This document shows, piece after piece, positions 1 to 7,849 of a stretch of 7,849 nucleotides of DNA (within the stretch, counting starts at the first letter, position 1; each line of letters begins with the position of its first letter). Source of the DNA: an uncultured Acidimicrobiales bacterium (GTDB taxonomy: Bacteria; Actinomycetota; Acidimicrobiia; Acidimicrobiales; Iamiaceae); NCBI GenBank assembly GCA_937926025.1, contig CALANQ010000146.1, positions 1 through 7,849 of the forward strand. The letters are read 5' to 3'. The position numbers and the translations under genes are program-made. The notes under the pieces were generated by a model, which ran no database searches, was not told the DNA's origin, and saw only the letters and a program-made list of their open reading frames with translations.

Positions 1-401
1 GGGTCGACCTGGAGGCTTGCGACGCGGGGGTGCTGGGCAGCGCCGTGTACCCGGGCCACTGGCTGAAGCCGGCCCGCCGCTTCGTCGACCGGCACCTCAC
101 GCTGCTGCAGGAGCGGCCCGTGTGGCTGTTCTCCTCGGGACCGCTGGGCGACCAGCCACCGCCCGAGGACGAGCCGGTGGAGGTGCAGCGCATCGAACGG
201 ATGCTCGAGCCGCGCGACCACCGCACGTTCCCCGGTGCCCTGGATCGCGACGAGCTGAGCCGGGGTGAACGGGCGATGGTGAAGCTGGTGCACGCGCCGT
301 ACGGCGACTTCCGCGACGAGGACGCCGCCCGTTCGTGGGCCGATGAGATCGCCGATGCCCTCGACCCGGCCCCCGTGGAGGCCACCCCGGTCGAGCGGTA
401 G
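1..401 (+). CDS. Flavodoxin-domain protein, HemG-like (C-terminal part)
   Basis: The reading frame is open from base 3 and ends at TAG 399-401, so the start lies left of the window and about 132 residues are visible. An early stretch reads LGSAVYPGHWLKPARRF, followed by PVWLFSSGPLG. These match the second and third FMN-binding loops of the flavodoxin fold, where a G-S-A-x-Y loop and an S-S-G-P-L loop hold the isoalloxazine ring. The later part (FPGALDRDELSRGERAMVK, then an acidic stretch and a final SWADEIADAL helix) resembles the end of HemG, the flavodoxin-like protoporphyrinogen oxidase. Many actinobacteria carry such proteins without proof that they act in heme synthesis, so a general FMN redox role is the safer call. 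No membrane segment is visible. It converges with ino1 across a strong hairpin. GTG at base 30 is in frame but lies inside the domain and is not the true start. Confidence 0.85.
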   Translation, partial: VDLEACDAGVLGSAVYPGHWLKPARRFVDRHLTLLQERPVWLFSSGPLGDQPPPEDEPVEVQRIERMLEPRDHRTFPGALDRDELSRGERAMVKLVHAPYGDFRDEDAARSWADEIADALDPAPVEATPVER

Positions 402-410
402 CCGGAGACG

Positions 411-443
411 GCAGGAGCCCGGCCGGGAGGGCCGGGCTCCTGC
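411..443. terminator. Perfect 14-bp hairpin between convergent genes
   Basis: Bases 411-424 (gcaggagcccggcc) pair without mismatch with 430-443 around a 5-base loop. The hairpin starts 9 bases after the flavodoxin stop and lies 36 bases beyond the ino1 stop on the other strand. It could therefore end transcripts from both sides. No T-tract follows on either strand, so it differs from the classical intrinsic terminator; U-poor terminators are common in high-GC actinobacteria. Confidence 0.6.
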
Positions 444-479
444 ACGTCGTCGGACGCCACTGTCACCGGCGGCGGGAGG

Positions 480-1799
<1,320 letters not shown>

Positions 1800-1805
1800 T
1801 GAGGT

Positions 1806-1809
1806 CTCC
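1806..1809 (-). promoter_or_regulatory. Ribosome binding site of ino1
   Basis: On the minus strand GGAG occurs 6 bases before GTG 1799-1797. It supports the GTG start, and it sets ino1 apart from murA, the ABC-F gene and the DUF3097 gene, none of which has such a site. Confidence 0.6.
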
Positions 1810-1871
1810 GTTGAGAGGGGATGGGAGCGGTTCCGCAGGCGGCCGATGGTCGGGCGCGGGACCGCCGGAGC

Positions 1872-1877
1872 AGGCTA
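1872..1877 (-). promoter_or_regulatory. Candidate -10 box of ino1
   Basis: TAGCCT on the minus strand fits the actinobacterial TANNNT -10 pattern and is identical to the box before murA. It would give a leader of roughly 65 bases before the ino1 GTG. No convincing TTGACA-like -35 element is seen. The box lies between inverted copies of GGCGGT/ACCGCC (1861-1866 and 1878-1883). Support is pattern only. Confidence 0.25.
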
Positions 1878-1928
1878 GGCGGTACCCGCCGATCGGTCCT
1901 GGTCCGAGCCGGCTCCACCGTGACCAAC

Positions 1929-1981
1929 CCGAAGTTGGTGTGAAGATCGGGGCCAGAGCCCGATCTTCACACCAACTTCGG
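1929..1981 (-). terminator. 23-bp perfect palindrome, probable terminator of the DUF2804 gene
   Basis: Bases 1929-1951 are the exact reverse complement of 1959-1981, with a 7-base loop (gccagag). The outer 18 bases of the arm (gaagttggtgtgaagatc) have 8 G/C of 18, clearly poorer than the surrounding DNA. The palindrome begins 13 bases after the DUF2804 stop codon on the minus strand, the position of a terminator, and would insulate ino1. No T-tract follows. Its length, perfection and base composition would also fit a dispersed palindromic repeat that has come to rest in a gene end. Confidence 0.55.
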
Positions 1982-1994
1982 CTGGGTGGGTGGG

Positions 1995-3074
1995 TCACCA
2001 GCGGGAGCGGGACTCCTCGGCGAAGCCGACGATGCCGTCGACGTGGTGCACGGCGCCGGCATCGGTGGTGACGTGGCCCGACCACGTGCCGAACACCTGG
2101 TGCACCTCGGTGCCCATCACCACCGCCTTCACCTGGGTGTGCTTGTCGTAGGTGGGGTGCAGGACGAGGTCGAGCGAGCCGTCGGGGTGGCGGACGTGCC
2201 ACGGCTCCAGCGGGGCATCCCAGTCGTACTCCCAGATCAGCTCCTCGCCGATCTTGGTGAGGACGCCGTCGACCAGGATGCCGTTCTCGGTGAAGCCGGT
2301 GCCGTCGGTCCACTTGGCGCCGATCTGGATGCCGACCACGGCACCTTCGGCGGAGCGTCCGGCGCCCCCGCCCCAGTTCCAGTTGGTCTCGTAGGGCCAC
2401 CGGCCCCGACCGACGTCGAGCACGCCCCACGCCTCGTCGATGCGGTGGAGCTCCGCGCCGCCGTCCTCGTCGACGCCGTCGGCGGTGGCGGCCGAACCGA
2501 AGCGGACGACGTCGTCACCGACCTCGAGCGTGCCGTGCGCCGGGCGGGCCTGGTGCTTCGACGTGTACTGGAACTGCCGGTCCGACCAGGGGATGACGAC
2601 GTTGAGCGACTCGTGCCCGGCCGGCTTGTCGACCCGGGCGTTGAGGGAGCTGCGGGTGCCGTCGTCCTCCTTCCACCAGGCGACGAGGGTGGTGCCGTCG
2701 GCGTCGTCGGTGAGGGCGACCTCGATCTTGGCGGAGCGGTAGCGGAGCGGATCGGTGCCGGCGAGGTCCGGGAGCGCGATGCCGCGTGCGCCGGGGATGT
2801 TGGCGGCGTGGCCGCCCGTCCGCCCGGTGGGCAGGTGGCACCACCAGACCTCGGCGATGCCCAGGTAGTCGACGTCGGCGTACACCACCGCCACGGTCCA
2901 GTCACCGGCGAGGATCGCCCAGTAGTCCCACCTCTTGGTCCGCCCCCAGCGACCCTTCAGGTTGGCGGTGTGGAGCACCTGGCGGGACCACCCCTTCGCC
3001 GCCGGGTTCAGGACCTTGCCGCCCGGGAGGCACAGGTCGAAGGGGGCGGTGATCTCGGGTTCGTGGGTGGCCAT
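1995..3074 (-). CDS. DUF2804 family protein
   Basis: This 359-residue protein is recognised as DUF2804, a conserved family without a proven biochemical function. Family marks are LNPAAKGWSR (22-31), GRWGRTKRWDYW (41-52), DYLG (69-72), the tryptophan-rich GRGRWPYETNWNWG (222-235) and a C-terminal GFAEESRSRW (350-359). No signal peptide or membrane helix is visible. Alternating short hydrophobic stretches and many Trp/Tyr residues suggest a beta-rich fold, which is inference. It covers the full family length. I start at ATG 3074; an in-frame GTG at 3092 would add MVDSRA, and neither start has a clear Shine-Dalgarno sequence. The ABC-F stop lies 33 bases upstream with no hairpin between, so the two are probably co-transcribed. 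The large palindrome follows its stop. No substrate can be inferred from the sequence. Confidence 0.85.
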   Translation of the reverse strand: MATHEPEITAPFDLCLPGGKVLNPAAKGWSRQVLHTANLKGRWGRTKRWDYWAILAGDWTVAVVYADVDYLGIAEVWWCHLPTGRTGGHAANIPGARGIALPDLAGTDPLRYRSAKIEVALTDDADGTTLVAWWKEDDGTRSSLNARVDKPAGHESLNVVIPWSDRQFQYTSKHQARPAHGTLEVGDDVVRFGSAATADGVDEDGGAELHRIDEAWGVLDVGRGRWPYETNWNWGGGAGRSAEGAVVGIQIGAKWTDGTGFTENGILVDGVLTKIGEELIWEYDWDAPLEPWHVRHPDGSLDLVLHPTYDKHTQVKAVVMGTEVHQVFGTWSGHVTTDAGAVHHVDGIVGFAEESRSRW

Positions 3075-3107
3075 CGCCCGTGAGTCAACCACGGCCGGAG
3101 GCGACGC

Positions 3108-4910
<1,803 letters not shown>

Positions 4911-4919
4911 GGCCCGCTC

Positions 4920-4925
4920 ACGCTA
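4920..4925 (-). promoter_or_regulatory. Candidate -10 box of the ABC-F gene
   Basis: TAGCGT on the minus strand ends 9 bases before ATG 4910. With usual -10 to start-site spacing, transcription would begin within a few bases of the ATG, and there is no Shine-Dalgarno sequence. This fits a leaderless or near-leaderless mRNA. No good -35 element is seen. Confidence 0.35.
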
Positions 4926-4979
4926 CGGGCCGCCGCTCGACGACCCCGAACCGCCTGGCCATCCGGTCACCCATCCCAT

Positions 4980-5030
4980 CGATCTCGGGTCACGGGAGCC
5001 GCCGCAGGCGGCACGAACGACCCCAGATCG
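4980..5030 (-). terminator. Two-tier hairpin after murA
   Basis: Arms 4980-4991 and 5019-5030 pair over 12 positions with one C/C mismatch. Inside them 4998-5003 (gccgcc) pairs with 5007-5012 around a 3-base loop, with an unpaired 6-by-6 internal loop between the two stems. On the minus strand it begins 5 bases after the murA TGA. It probably ends the murA transcript and separates it from the ABC-F gene, whose candidate promoter follows. No T-tract is present. Confidence 0.45.
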
Positions 5031-5035
5031 GGGGG

Positions 5036-6349
5036 TCAGGACTCGACGATCTCGATGGGGAGGCCGAGCTCGGCGAACTGCTGCATCGGGCGGTGGTAGC
5101 CGCGCTCGAGGTGGTGGGTGCCGCTGATCTCGGAGGTGCCGTCGGCGATGGCGGCGGCGATGACCGAGGAGAAGCCGGCCCGGACGTCGGGCACCTCGAC
5201 CTTGGCGCCCTTGAGCGGCGAGACGCCCTTGACGATGGCGGAGTGCACGGCGTTGGTGTCGTGGAAGCGGCACGACTCGCCGCCGAGGCAGGTGGAGAAC
5301 AGCTCGATCTCGGCGCCCATCTGCTTCAGGGCCGGCACGTAGACGAGGCGGTCCTCGTAGACCGTCTCGTGGAGCACGGACATGCCGTCGGCCTGGGTGA
5401 ACAGCACCACCAGCGGGGTCTGCCAGTCCGTCATGAACCCGGGGTGGGTGTCGGTCTGCACGGCGGCGGGGCGGAGGCCGTCGGGGGCGGTGGCCAGGAT
5501 GTAGTCGTCGGTGATCTCGAACCGGGCACCCATGCGGTTGAGGGTGGTGATGGCGGTGACGAGGCGGTCCTGGTGGCAGCCGTGCACCCGCACCTCGCCC
5601 TTGGTGACCAGGCCGGCCACCAGGTAGCTGAACGCCTCGTTGCGGTCACCGGCCAGCGTGGTCTCGGCACCGCGGAGCGACGACACGCCGTCGATGGTGA
5701 ACTTCCGGCCCGGGGACAGCTCGATGCGGGCGCCCATCCGCTGGAGGAACAGGGCGAGCTCGATGACCTCGGGCTCGGTGGCGGCGTTGCGCAGGACGGT
5801 GCGCCCCTCGGCCAGGACGGCGGTGAGCAGGACGGTCTCGGTGGCGCCGACCGACGGGTACGGCAGCTCGATCTTGGCGCCGCGCAGCTGGGCGGCCTTG
5901 GCGTGGAGGCCGTCGTCGGTGACCTCGATCTCGGCGCCCAGCGCGGTGAGGGCCTCGATGTGGAAGTCGACCGGGCGGCGGCCGATGGGATCGCCGCCGA
6001 CCAGGGGCACGAACGCCTCGCCGGTGCGGTGCAGCAGCGGGCCGAGCAGCAGGATCGGGATGCGGTTGAGCCCGGAGAACGAGGTGGGCACCCGGGTGGT
6101 GACGCCTTCGTGCGGCTCGACGGTGATGATGCCCTGGACCTCGTCGTGGTCCACGGCCACGCCGAGCGAGCGCAGGATGTCTGCGGTGATGGCGACGTCG
6201 CCGACCTCGGGCACCTGCCGGATGGTGCTGGCGCCGTTGCCCAAGATGGCGGCGACCATGTGCTTGGTGACGGCGTTCTTCGACCCGCGGATGAAGACGT
6301 CGCCCCGCAGGGGACCCGAGGGGGTGACCGACCAGGCACGCGTGCTCAT
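5036..6349 (-). CDS. murA: UDP-N-acetylglucosamine 1-carboxyvinyltransferase with Asp at the Cys115 position
   Basis: This 437-residue protein is the first committed enzyme of peptidoglycan precursor synthesis. It moves enolpyruvate from phosphoenolpyruvate to UDP-GlcNAc in the cytosol. Conserved residues by alignment from memory to E. coli MurA are Lys24-Asn25 (Lys22-Asn23), Arg96 (Arg91), Arg125 in GRRPVD (Arg120), Asp308 in HPGFMTDWQ (general base Asp305) and Arg390 in DVRAG (Arg397). The mobile loop reads VGGDPIGRRPVD, so the residue equal to Cys115, the fosfomycin target, is Asp120. The same change in M. tuberculosis and Chlamydia MurA keeps activity and gives fosfomycin resistance. The length is slightly above the usual 417-430. 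The end HLERGYHR (413-420) is typical. The start at ATG 6349 is set by the N-terminal domain and by TAGCCT 8 bases upstream, without a Shine-Dalgarno site. It diverges from the DUF3097 gene. Confidence 0.94.
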   Translation of the reverse strand: MSTRAWSVTPSGPLRGDVFIRGSKNAVTKHMVAAILGNGASTIRQVPEVGDVAITADILRSLGVAVDHDEVQGIITVEPHEGVTTRVPTSFSGLNRIPILLLGPLLHRTGEAFVPLVGGDPIGRRPVDFHIEALTALGAEIEVTDDGLHAKAAQLRGAKIELPYPSVGATETVLLTAVLAEGRTVLRNAATEPEVIELALFLQRMGARIELSPGRKFTIDGVSSLRGAETTLAGDRNEAFSYLVAGLVTKGEVRVHGCHQDRLVTAITTLNRMGARFEITDDYILATAPDGLRPAAVQTDTHPGFMTDWQTPLVVLFTQADGMSVLHETVYEDRLVYVPALKQMGAEIELFSTCLGGESCRFHDTNAVHSAIVKGVSPLKGAKVEVPDVRAGFSSVIAAAIADGTSEISGTHHLERGYHRPMQQFAELGLPIEIVES

Positions 6350-6357
6350 GGGCGTCA

Positions 6358-6363
6358 AGGCTA
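6358..6363 (-). promoter_or_regulatory. Candidate leaderless -10 box of murA
   Basis: TAGCCT on the minus strand ends 8 bases before ATG 6349, placing the expected transcription start at or next to the A of ATG. A GGGAGG lies further upstream but about 19 bases from the ATG, too far to act as a ribosome binding site. No clear -35 element is present. Confidence 0.45.
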
Positions 6364-6406
6364 CGCACCTCCCGTCGGGCCGGTGCCATGCGGCCCGCGG
6401 ACCAGG

Positions 6407-6434
6407 GGTCGTCGGCCGAGGGTCGTCGGCCGGG
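6407..6434 (+). repeat. 14-bp tandem duplication in the divergent promoter region
   Basis: ggtcgtcggccgag (6407-6420) is followed directly by ggtcgtcggccggg (6421-6434), which differs at one base. The pair sits in the non-coding gap between divergent murA and the DUF3097 gene, over the place where the -35 region of the latter would fall. It may be a paired protein-binding site or a simple slippage duplication. Confidence 0.6.
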
Positions 6435-6448
6435 CCGGGCGCCACGCG

Positions 6449-6454
6449 TACCCT
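6449..6454 (+). promoter_or_regulatory. Candidate leaderless -10 box of the DUF3097 gene
   Basis: TACCCT (TANNNT) ends 6 bases before ATG 6461, and no Shine-Dalgarno sequence lies between. Expected transcription would start at the ATG itself. The arrangement mirrors the murA promoter on the opposite strand. Confidence 0.42.
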
Positions 6455-6460
6455 CGGGCG

Positions 6461-7321
6461 ATGGCCGCTCCCCCGCCTCGCCGCCGCAACGACGGCATCT
6501 TGTCGGACCCGATCGATCTCGACGGCCCCCGCAACCCCCGGGTCCAGCACCCCACGGTCCCGGCCCGCCCCGGCCTGGTGGTGAAGCAGCGGGGCACGCC
6601 GATCACGGGCGTGGTGGTGGGGGTGGTCAACGGCTACCTGCACGTGAAGGACCGGCAGGGCTTCGAGCACCGGATGACGATGCTGAAGGGCGGCTTCGAG
6701 GTGGCCGGCAAGGAGGTGACGCTGGTGGAGCCCCGCGGCGTCGCCCCGGGAACACCGCAGGCCGCGCCCCCGCGCACGGCGTCGGGTTCGGTGGCGGTGC
6801 GGAACGCGCCCGCCCAGGTGGCCAAGGCCAGCCGCATCCTGGTGGAGGGCGTGCACGACGCCGAGCTGGTGGAGAAGGTGTGGGGCGACGACCTCCGGGT
6901 GGAGGGCGTGGTGGTGGAGCGCCTCGAGGGCGCCGATCACCTGGACGAGGTGGTGCGCTCGTTCGCGCCGAAGGCCGGACGCCGCCTGGGGATCCTGCTG
7001 GACCACCTGGTGGACGGCTCGAAGGAGACCCGCATCGCCGCCACCGTGGACCACCCGCACGTGCTGGTGTGCGGTCACCCGTACGTCGACGTGTGGCAGG
7101 CGGTGAAGCCGAAGGTGCTGGGCATCGACGCCTGGCCGTCGGTCCCGATGGGCGAGCCCTGGAAGGAGGGCGTGATGCGCCGCCTCGGGTTCGAGGGGGA
7201 GAGCTGGCAGTTCTGGAAGCTGCTGCTCGGCAAGGTCACGTCGTGGACCGACCTGGAGCCACCGCTGATCGGTGCGGTGGAGGAGCTGATCGACTTCGTC
7301 ACGGAGCCGGCGGGCGCCTAG
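6461..7321 (+). CDS. DUF3097 family protein
   Basis: This 286-residue protein is recognised as DUF3097, a family found chiefly in actinobacteria and without an established function. After a basic, proline-rich start (1-38) a small beta-rich region (about 38-92; GLVVKQRGTPITGVVVGVVN) resembles a barrel-like module. The conserved core follows: ASRILVEGVHDAELVEKVWG (123-142), LRVEGVVVERLEG (145-157), RRLGILLDHLVDGSKETRI (174-192), HVLVCGHPYVDVWQAVKP (200-217) and the closing LEPPLIGAVEELIDFVT (265-281). The V-E-G-x-x-D-A pattern followed by a hydrophobic strand ending in Asp181 recalls Toprim domains such as RNase M5; this is my inference. No membrane segment is visible. ATG 6461 is chosen because longer in-frame extensions would run through the promoter region and over murA on the other strand, and because TACCCT sits just before it. 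A nucleic-acid role is possible but unproven. Confidence 0.93.
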   Translation: MAAPPPRRRNDGILSDPIDLDGPRNPRVQHPTVPARPGLVVKQRGTPITGVVVGVVNGYLHVKDRQGFEHRMTMLKGGFEVAGKEVTLVEPRGVAPGTPQAAPPRTASGSVAVRNAPAQVAKASRILVEGVHDAELVEKVWGDDLRVEGVVVERLEGADHLDEVVRSFAPKAGRRLGILLDHLVDGSKETRIAATVDHPHVLVCGHPYVDVWQAVKPKVLGIDAWPSVPMGEPWKEGVMRRLGFEGESWQFWKLLLGKVTSWTDLEPPLIGAVEELIDFVTEPAGA

Positions 7322-7348
7322 GCAGACGACGCTGCCACGAGCCGCGGA

Positions 7349-7363
7349 ATACCCCTTGGGGTA
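7349..7363 (+). promoter_or_regulatory. CsoR/CstR-type operator before the thioredoxin gene
   Basis: The sequence ataccccttggggta contains the palindrome TACCCC-TT-GGGGTA (7350-7363), flanked by CCGCGG at 7342-7347 and 7364-7369. CsoR-family repressors, which sense copper (CsoR) or persulfides (CstR), bind short palindromes of the ATACCCC-n-GGGGTAT kind. It lies 42 bases upstream of the thioredoxin ATG and after the DUF3097 stop, a suitable place for control of thioredoxin. The regulator itself is not in the window. The whole 7342-7369 stretch can also fold as a hairpin with a 2-base bulge, so a terminator role for the DUF3097 transcript cannot be excluded. Confidence 0.5.
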
Positions 7364-7395
7364 CCGCGGTTGAACACCCTGCACCACAAGCGACC

Positions 7396-7399
7396 GGAG
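7396..7399 (+). promoter_or_regulatory. Ribosome binding site of the thioredoxin gene
   Basis: GGAG lies 6 bases before ATG 7406. It decides the start against the in-frame TTG at 7370, which would add 12 residues with no counterpart in the thioredoxin fold. Confidence 0.65.
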
Positions 7400-7405
7400 C
7401 ATCCC

Positions 7406-7798
7406 ATGGCCACCATCGACCTCACCGAGGCAACCTTCCCCGAGACCATCGCCGCCGAGGGCACCGTCCTCGTGGACTGGTGGGCGTCCTGGTGCGGACC
7501 GTGCCGGGCGTTCGCCCCCACCTTCGAGGCGGCCTCTGAGCAGCACCCCGACGTGACCTTCGCCAAGGTCGACACCGAGGCGGAGCAGGGCCTGGCCGGC
7601 GCCGCCGAGATCCAGTCGATCCCCACGCTGATGGTGTTCCGCGACGGCATCCTGCTGTTCCGCCAGGCCGGGGCGCTTCCCGCCGCCGCCCTGGAGGACC
7701 TCGTCGGCCAGGTGAAGGCGCTCGACATGGACGACGTGCGGGCGCAGATCGCCGCCAACCAGGCCGGCGCCGAGGCCGACGCCCCGTCAGCCGGCTGA
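7406..7798 (+). CDS. Thioredoxin family protein
   Basis: This 130-residue cytosolic protein is a thiol-disulfide oxidoreductase. The active site is W-C-G-P-C with Cys30 and Cys33 after the strand TVLVDWWAS (20-28). The cis-proline is Pro73 in SIPTLMVF (71-78), and FAKVDTEAE (52-60) and FRQAGALP (85-92) complete the fold. The C-terminal stretch after about residue 104 (LDMDDVRAQIAANQ...) is a short Ala-rich tail beyond the classical 105-110 residues. The wording with KVDTEAEQ and QAGALP matches a thioredoxin subgroup frequent in actinobacteria, often annotated thioredoxin or YbbN-like co-chaperone. The usual YbbN tetratricopeptide extension is absent. There is no signal peptide. The CsoR/CstR-type palindrome upstream suggests response to copper or reactive sulfur. 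No thioredoxin reductase gene is adjacent. Confidence 0.95.
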   Translation: MATIDLTEATFPETIAAEGTVLVDWWASWCGPCRAFAPTFEAASEQHPDVTFAKVDTEAEQGLAGAAEIQSIPTLMVFRDGILLFRQAGALPAAALEDLVGQVKALDMDDVRAQIAANQAGAEADAPSAG

Positions 7799-7849
7799 GC
7801 CGGCCGCCGGCTCCTCGCCTGCTGCGGCCCGCTGGGCCAGCATCGTCGT
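7787..7849 (-). CDS. Possible C-terminal end of a convergent gene
   Basis: On the minus strand a frame open from the right edge reads TTMLAQRAAAGEEPAAGSAG and stops at TGA 7789-7787, overlapping the thioredoxin end by 12 bases. The Ala/Gly/Glu-rich run looks like a disordered C-terminus of a high-GC gene, and its third positions are mostly G or C. Other frames are also open here, so the evidence is weak. No family can be assigned from 20 residues. Confidence 0.25.
   Translation of the reverse strand, partial: TTMLAQRAAAGEEPAAGSAG
7797..7813. terminator. Short hairpin at the thioredoxin stop
   Basis: gagccgg (7797-7803) pairs with ccggctc (7807-7813) around a 3-base loop, overlapping the thioredoxin TGA. 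All seven pairs match. No T-tract follows. It may end the thioredoxin transcript; in such GC-rich DNA a stem of this size can also arise by chance. Confidence 0.35.

Noticed and set aside
5093..6460. Upstream extension of the DUF3097 frame antisense to murA
   Set aside because: The frame is open by base composition only. DUF3097 likeness begins after ATG 6461, and the extension would cover the divergent promoter region.
7321..7336. Small hairpin ggcag/ctgcc at the DUF3097 stop
   Set aside because: Five pairs with a 6-base loop and no T-tract is too weak to call a terminator in DNA this GC-rich.
7370..7405. TTG start for thioredoxin at 7370
   Set aside because: It has no ribosome binding site and adds a non-conserved 12-residue leader, whereas ATG 7406 has GGAG at 6 bases.
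6350..7546. Upstream extension of murA to a far start
   Set aside because: It would read antisense through DUF3097 and into thioredoxin. The MurA N-terminal domain begins properly at ATG 6349.

Overview
The window is high-GC DNA with strong G/C bias at third codon positions. Its genes point to an actinobacterium, possibly of the Acidimicrobiia; that class assignment is inference. The clues are a DUF3097 protein (a family largely confined to Actinomycetota), a MurA with Asp in place of the catalytic-loop Cys, a thioredoxin of the type common in that phylum, and several ATG starts that sit just downstream of a TANNNT box with no Shine-Dalgarno sequence, which suggests leaderless mRNAs. No insertion sequence, phage gene, CRISPR array, tRNA or rRNA was seen. 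This is a chromosomal housekeeping region and I do not see a new multi-gene system in it.

Layout, left to right. (1) The C-terminal part of a HemG-like flavodoxin (+, cut by the left edge) converges on ino1 (-); a perfect 14-bp hairpin lies between them. (2) ino1 encodes an inositol-3-phosphate synthase of the long, roughly 440-residue type rather than the shorter mycobacterial type. (3) The 195-bp gap upstream of ino1 carries a candidate promoter and a 23-bp perfect palindrome that is AT-richer than its surroundings. (4) A DUF2804 protein and a Uup-like ABC-F ATPase, both (-), are probably co-transcribed. (5) A two-tier hairpin separates them from murA (-). (6) murA and a DUF3097 gene (+) diverge from a 111-bp region containing a candidate leaderless promoter for each gene and a 14-bp tandem duplication. 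(7) A thioredoxin gene (+) follows, preceded by a palindrome of the kind bound by CsoR/CstR-family copper or persulfide sensors. (8) The last 63 bases may hold the tail of a convergent (-) gene.

The genes do not form one pathway. They cover cell-wall precursor synthesis (murA), inositol lipid or thiol precursors (ino1), ribosome-associated ATPase function (ABC-F), thiol redox (thioredoxin), flavin redox or heme-related chemistry (flavodoxin), and two conserved families without an assigned role. The best leads are the Cys-to-Asp change in MurA, the metal/sulfur-type operator before thioredoxin, the leaderless divergent promoter pair, the Toprim-like pattern in DUF3097 and the large low-GC palindrome.
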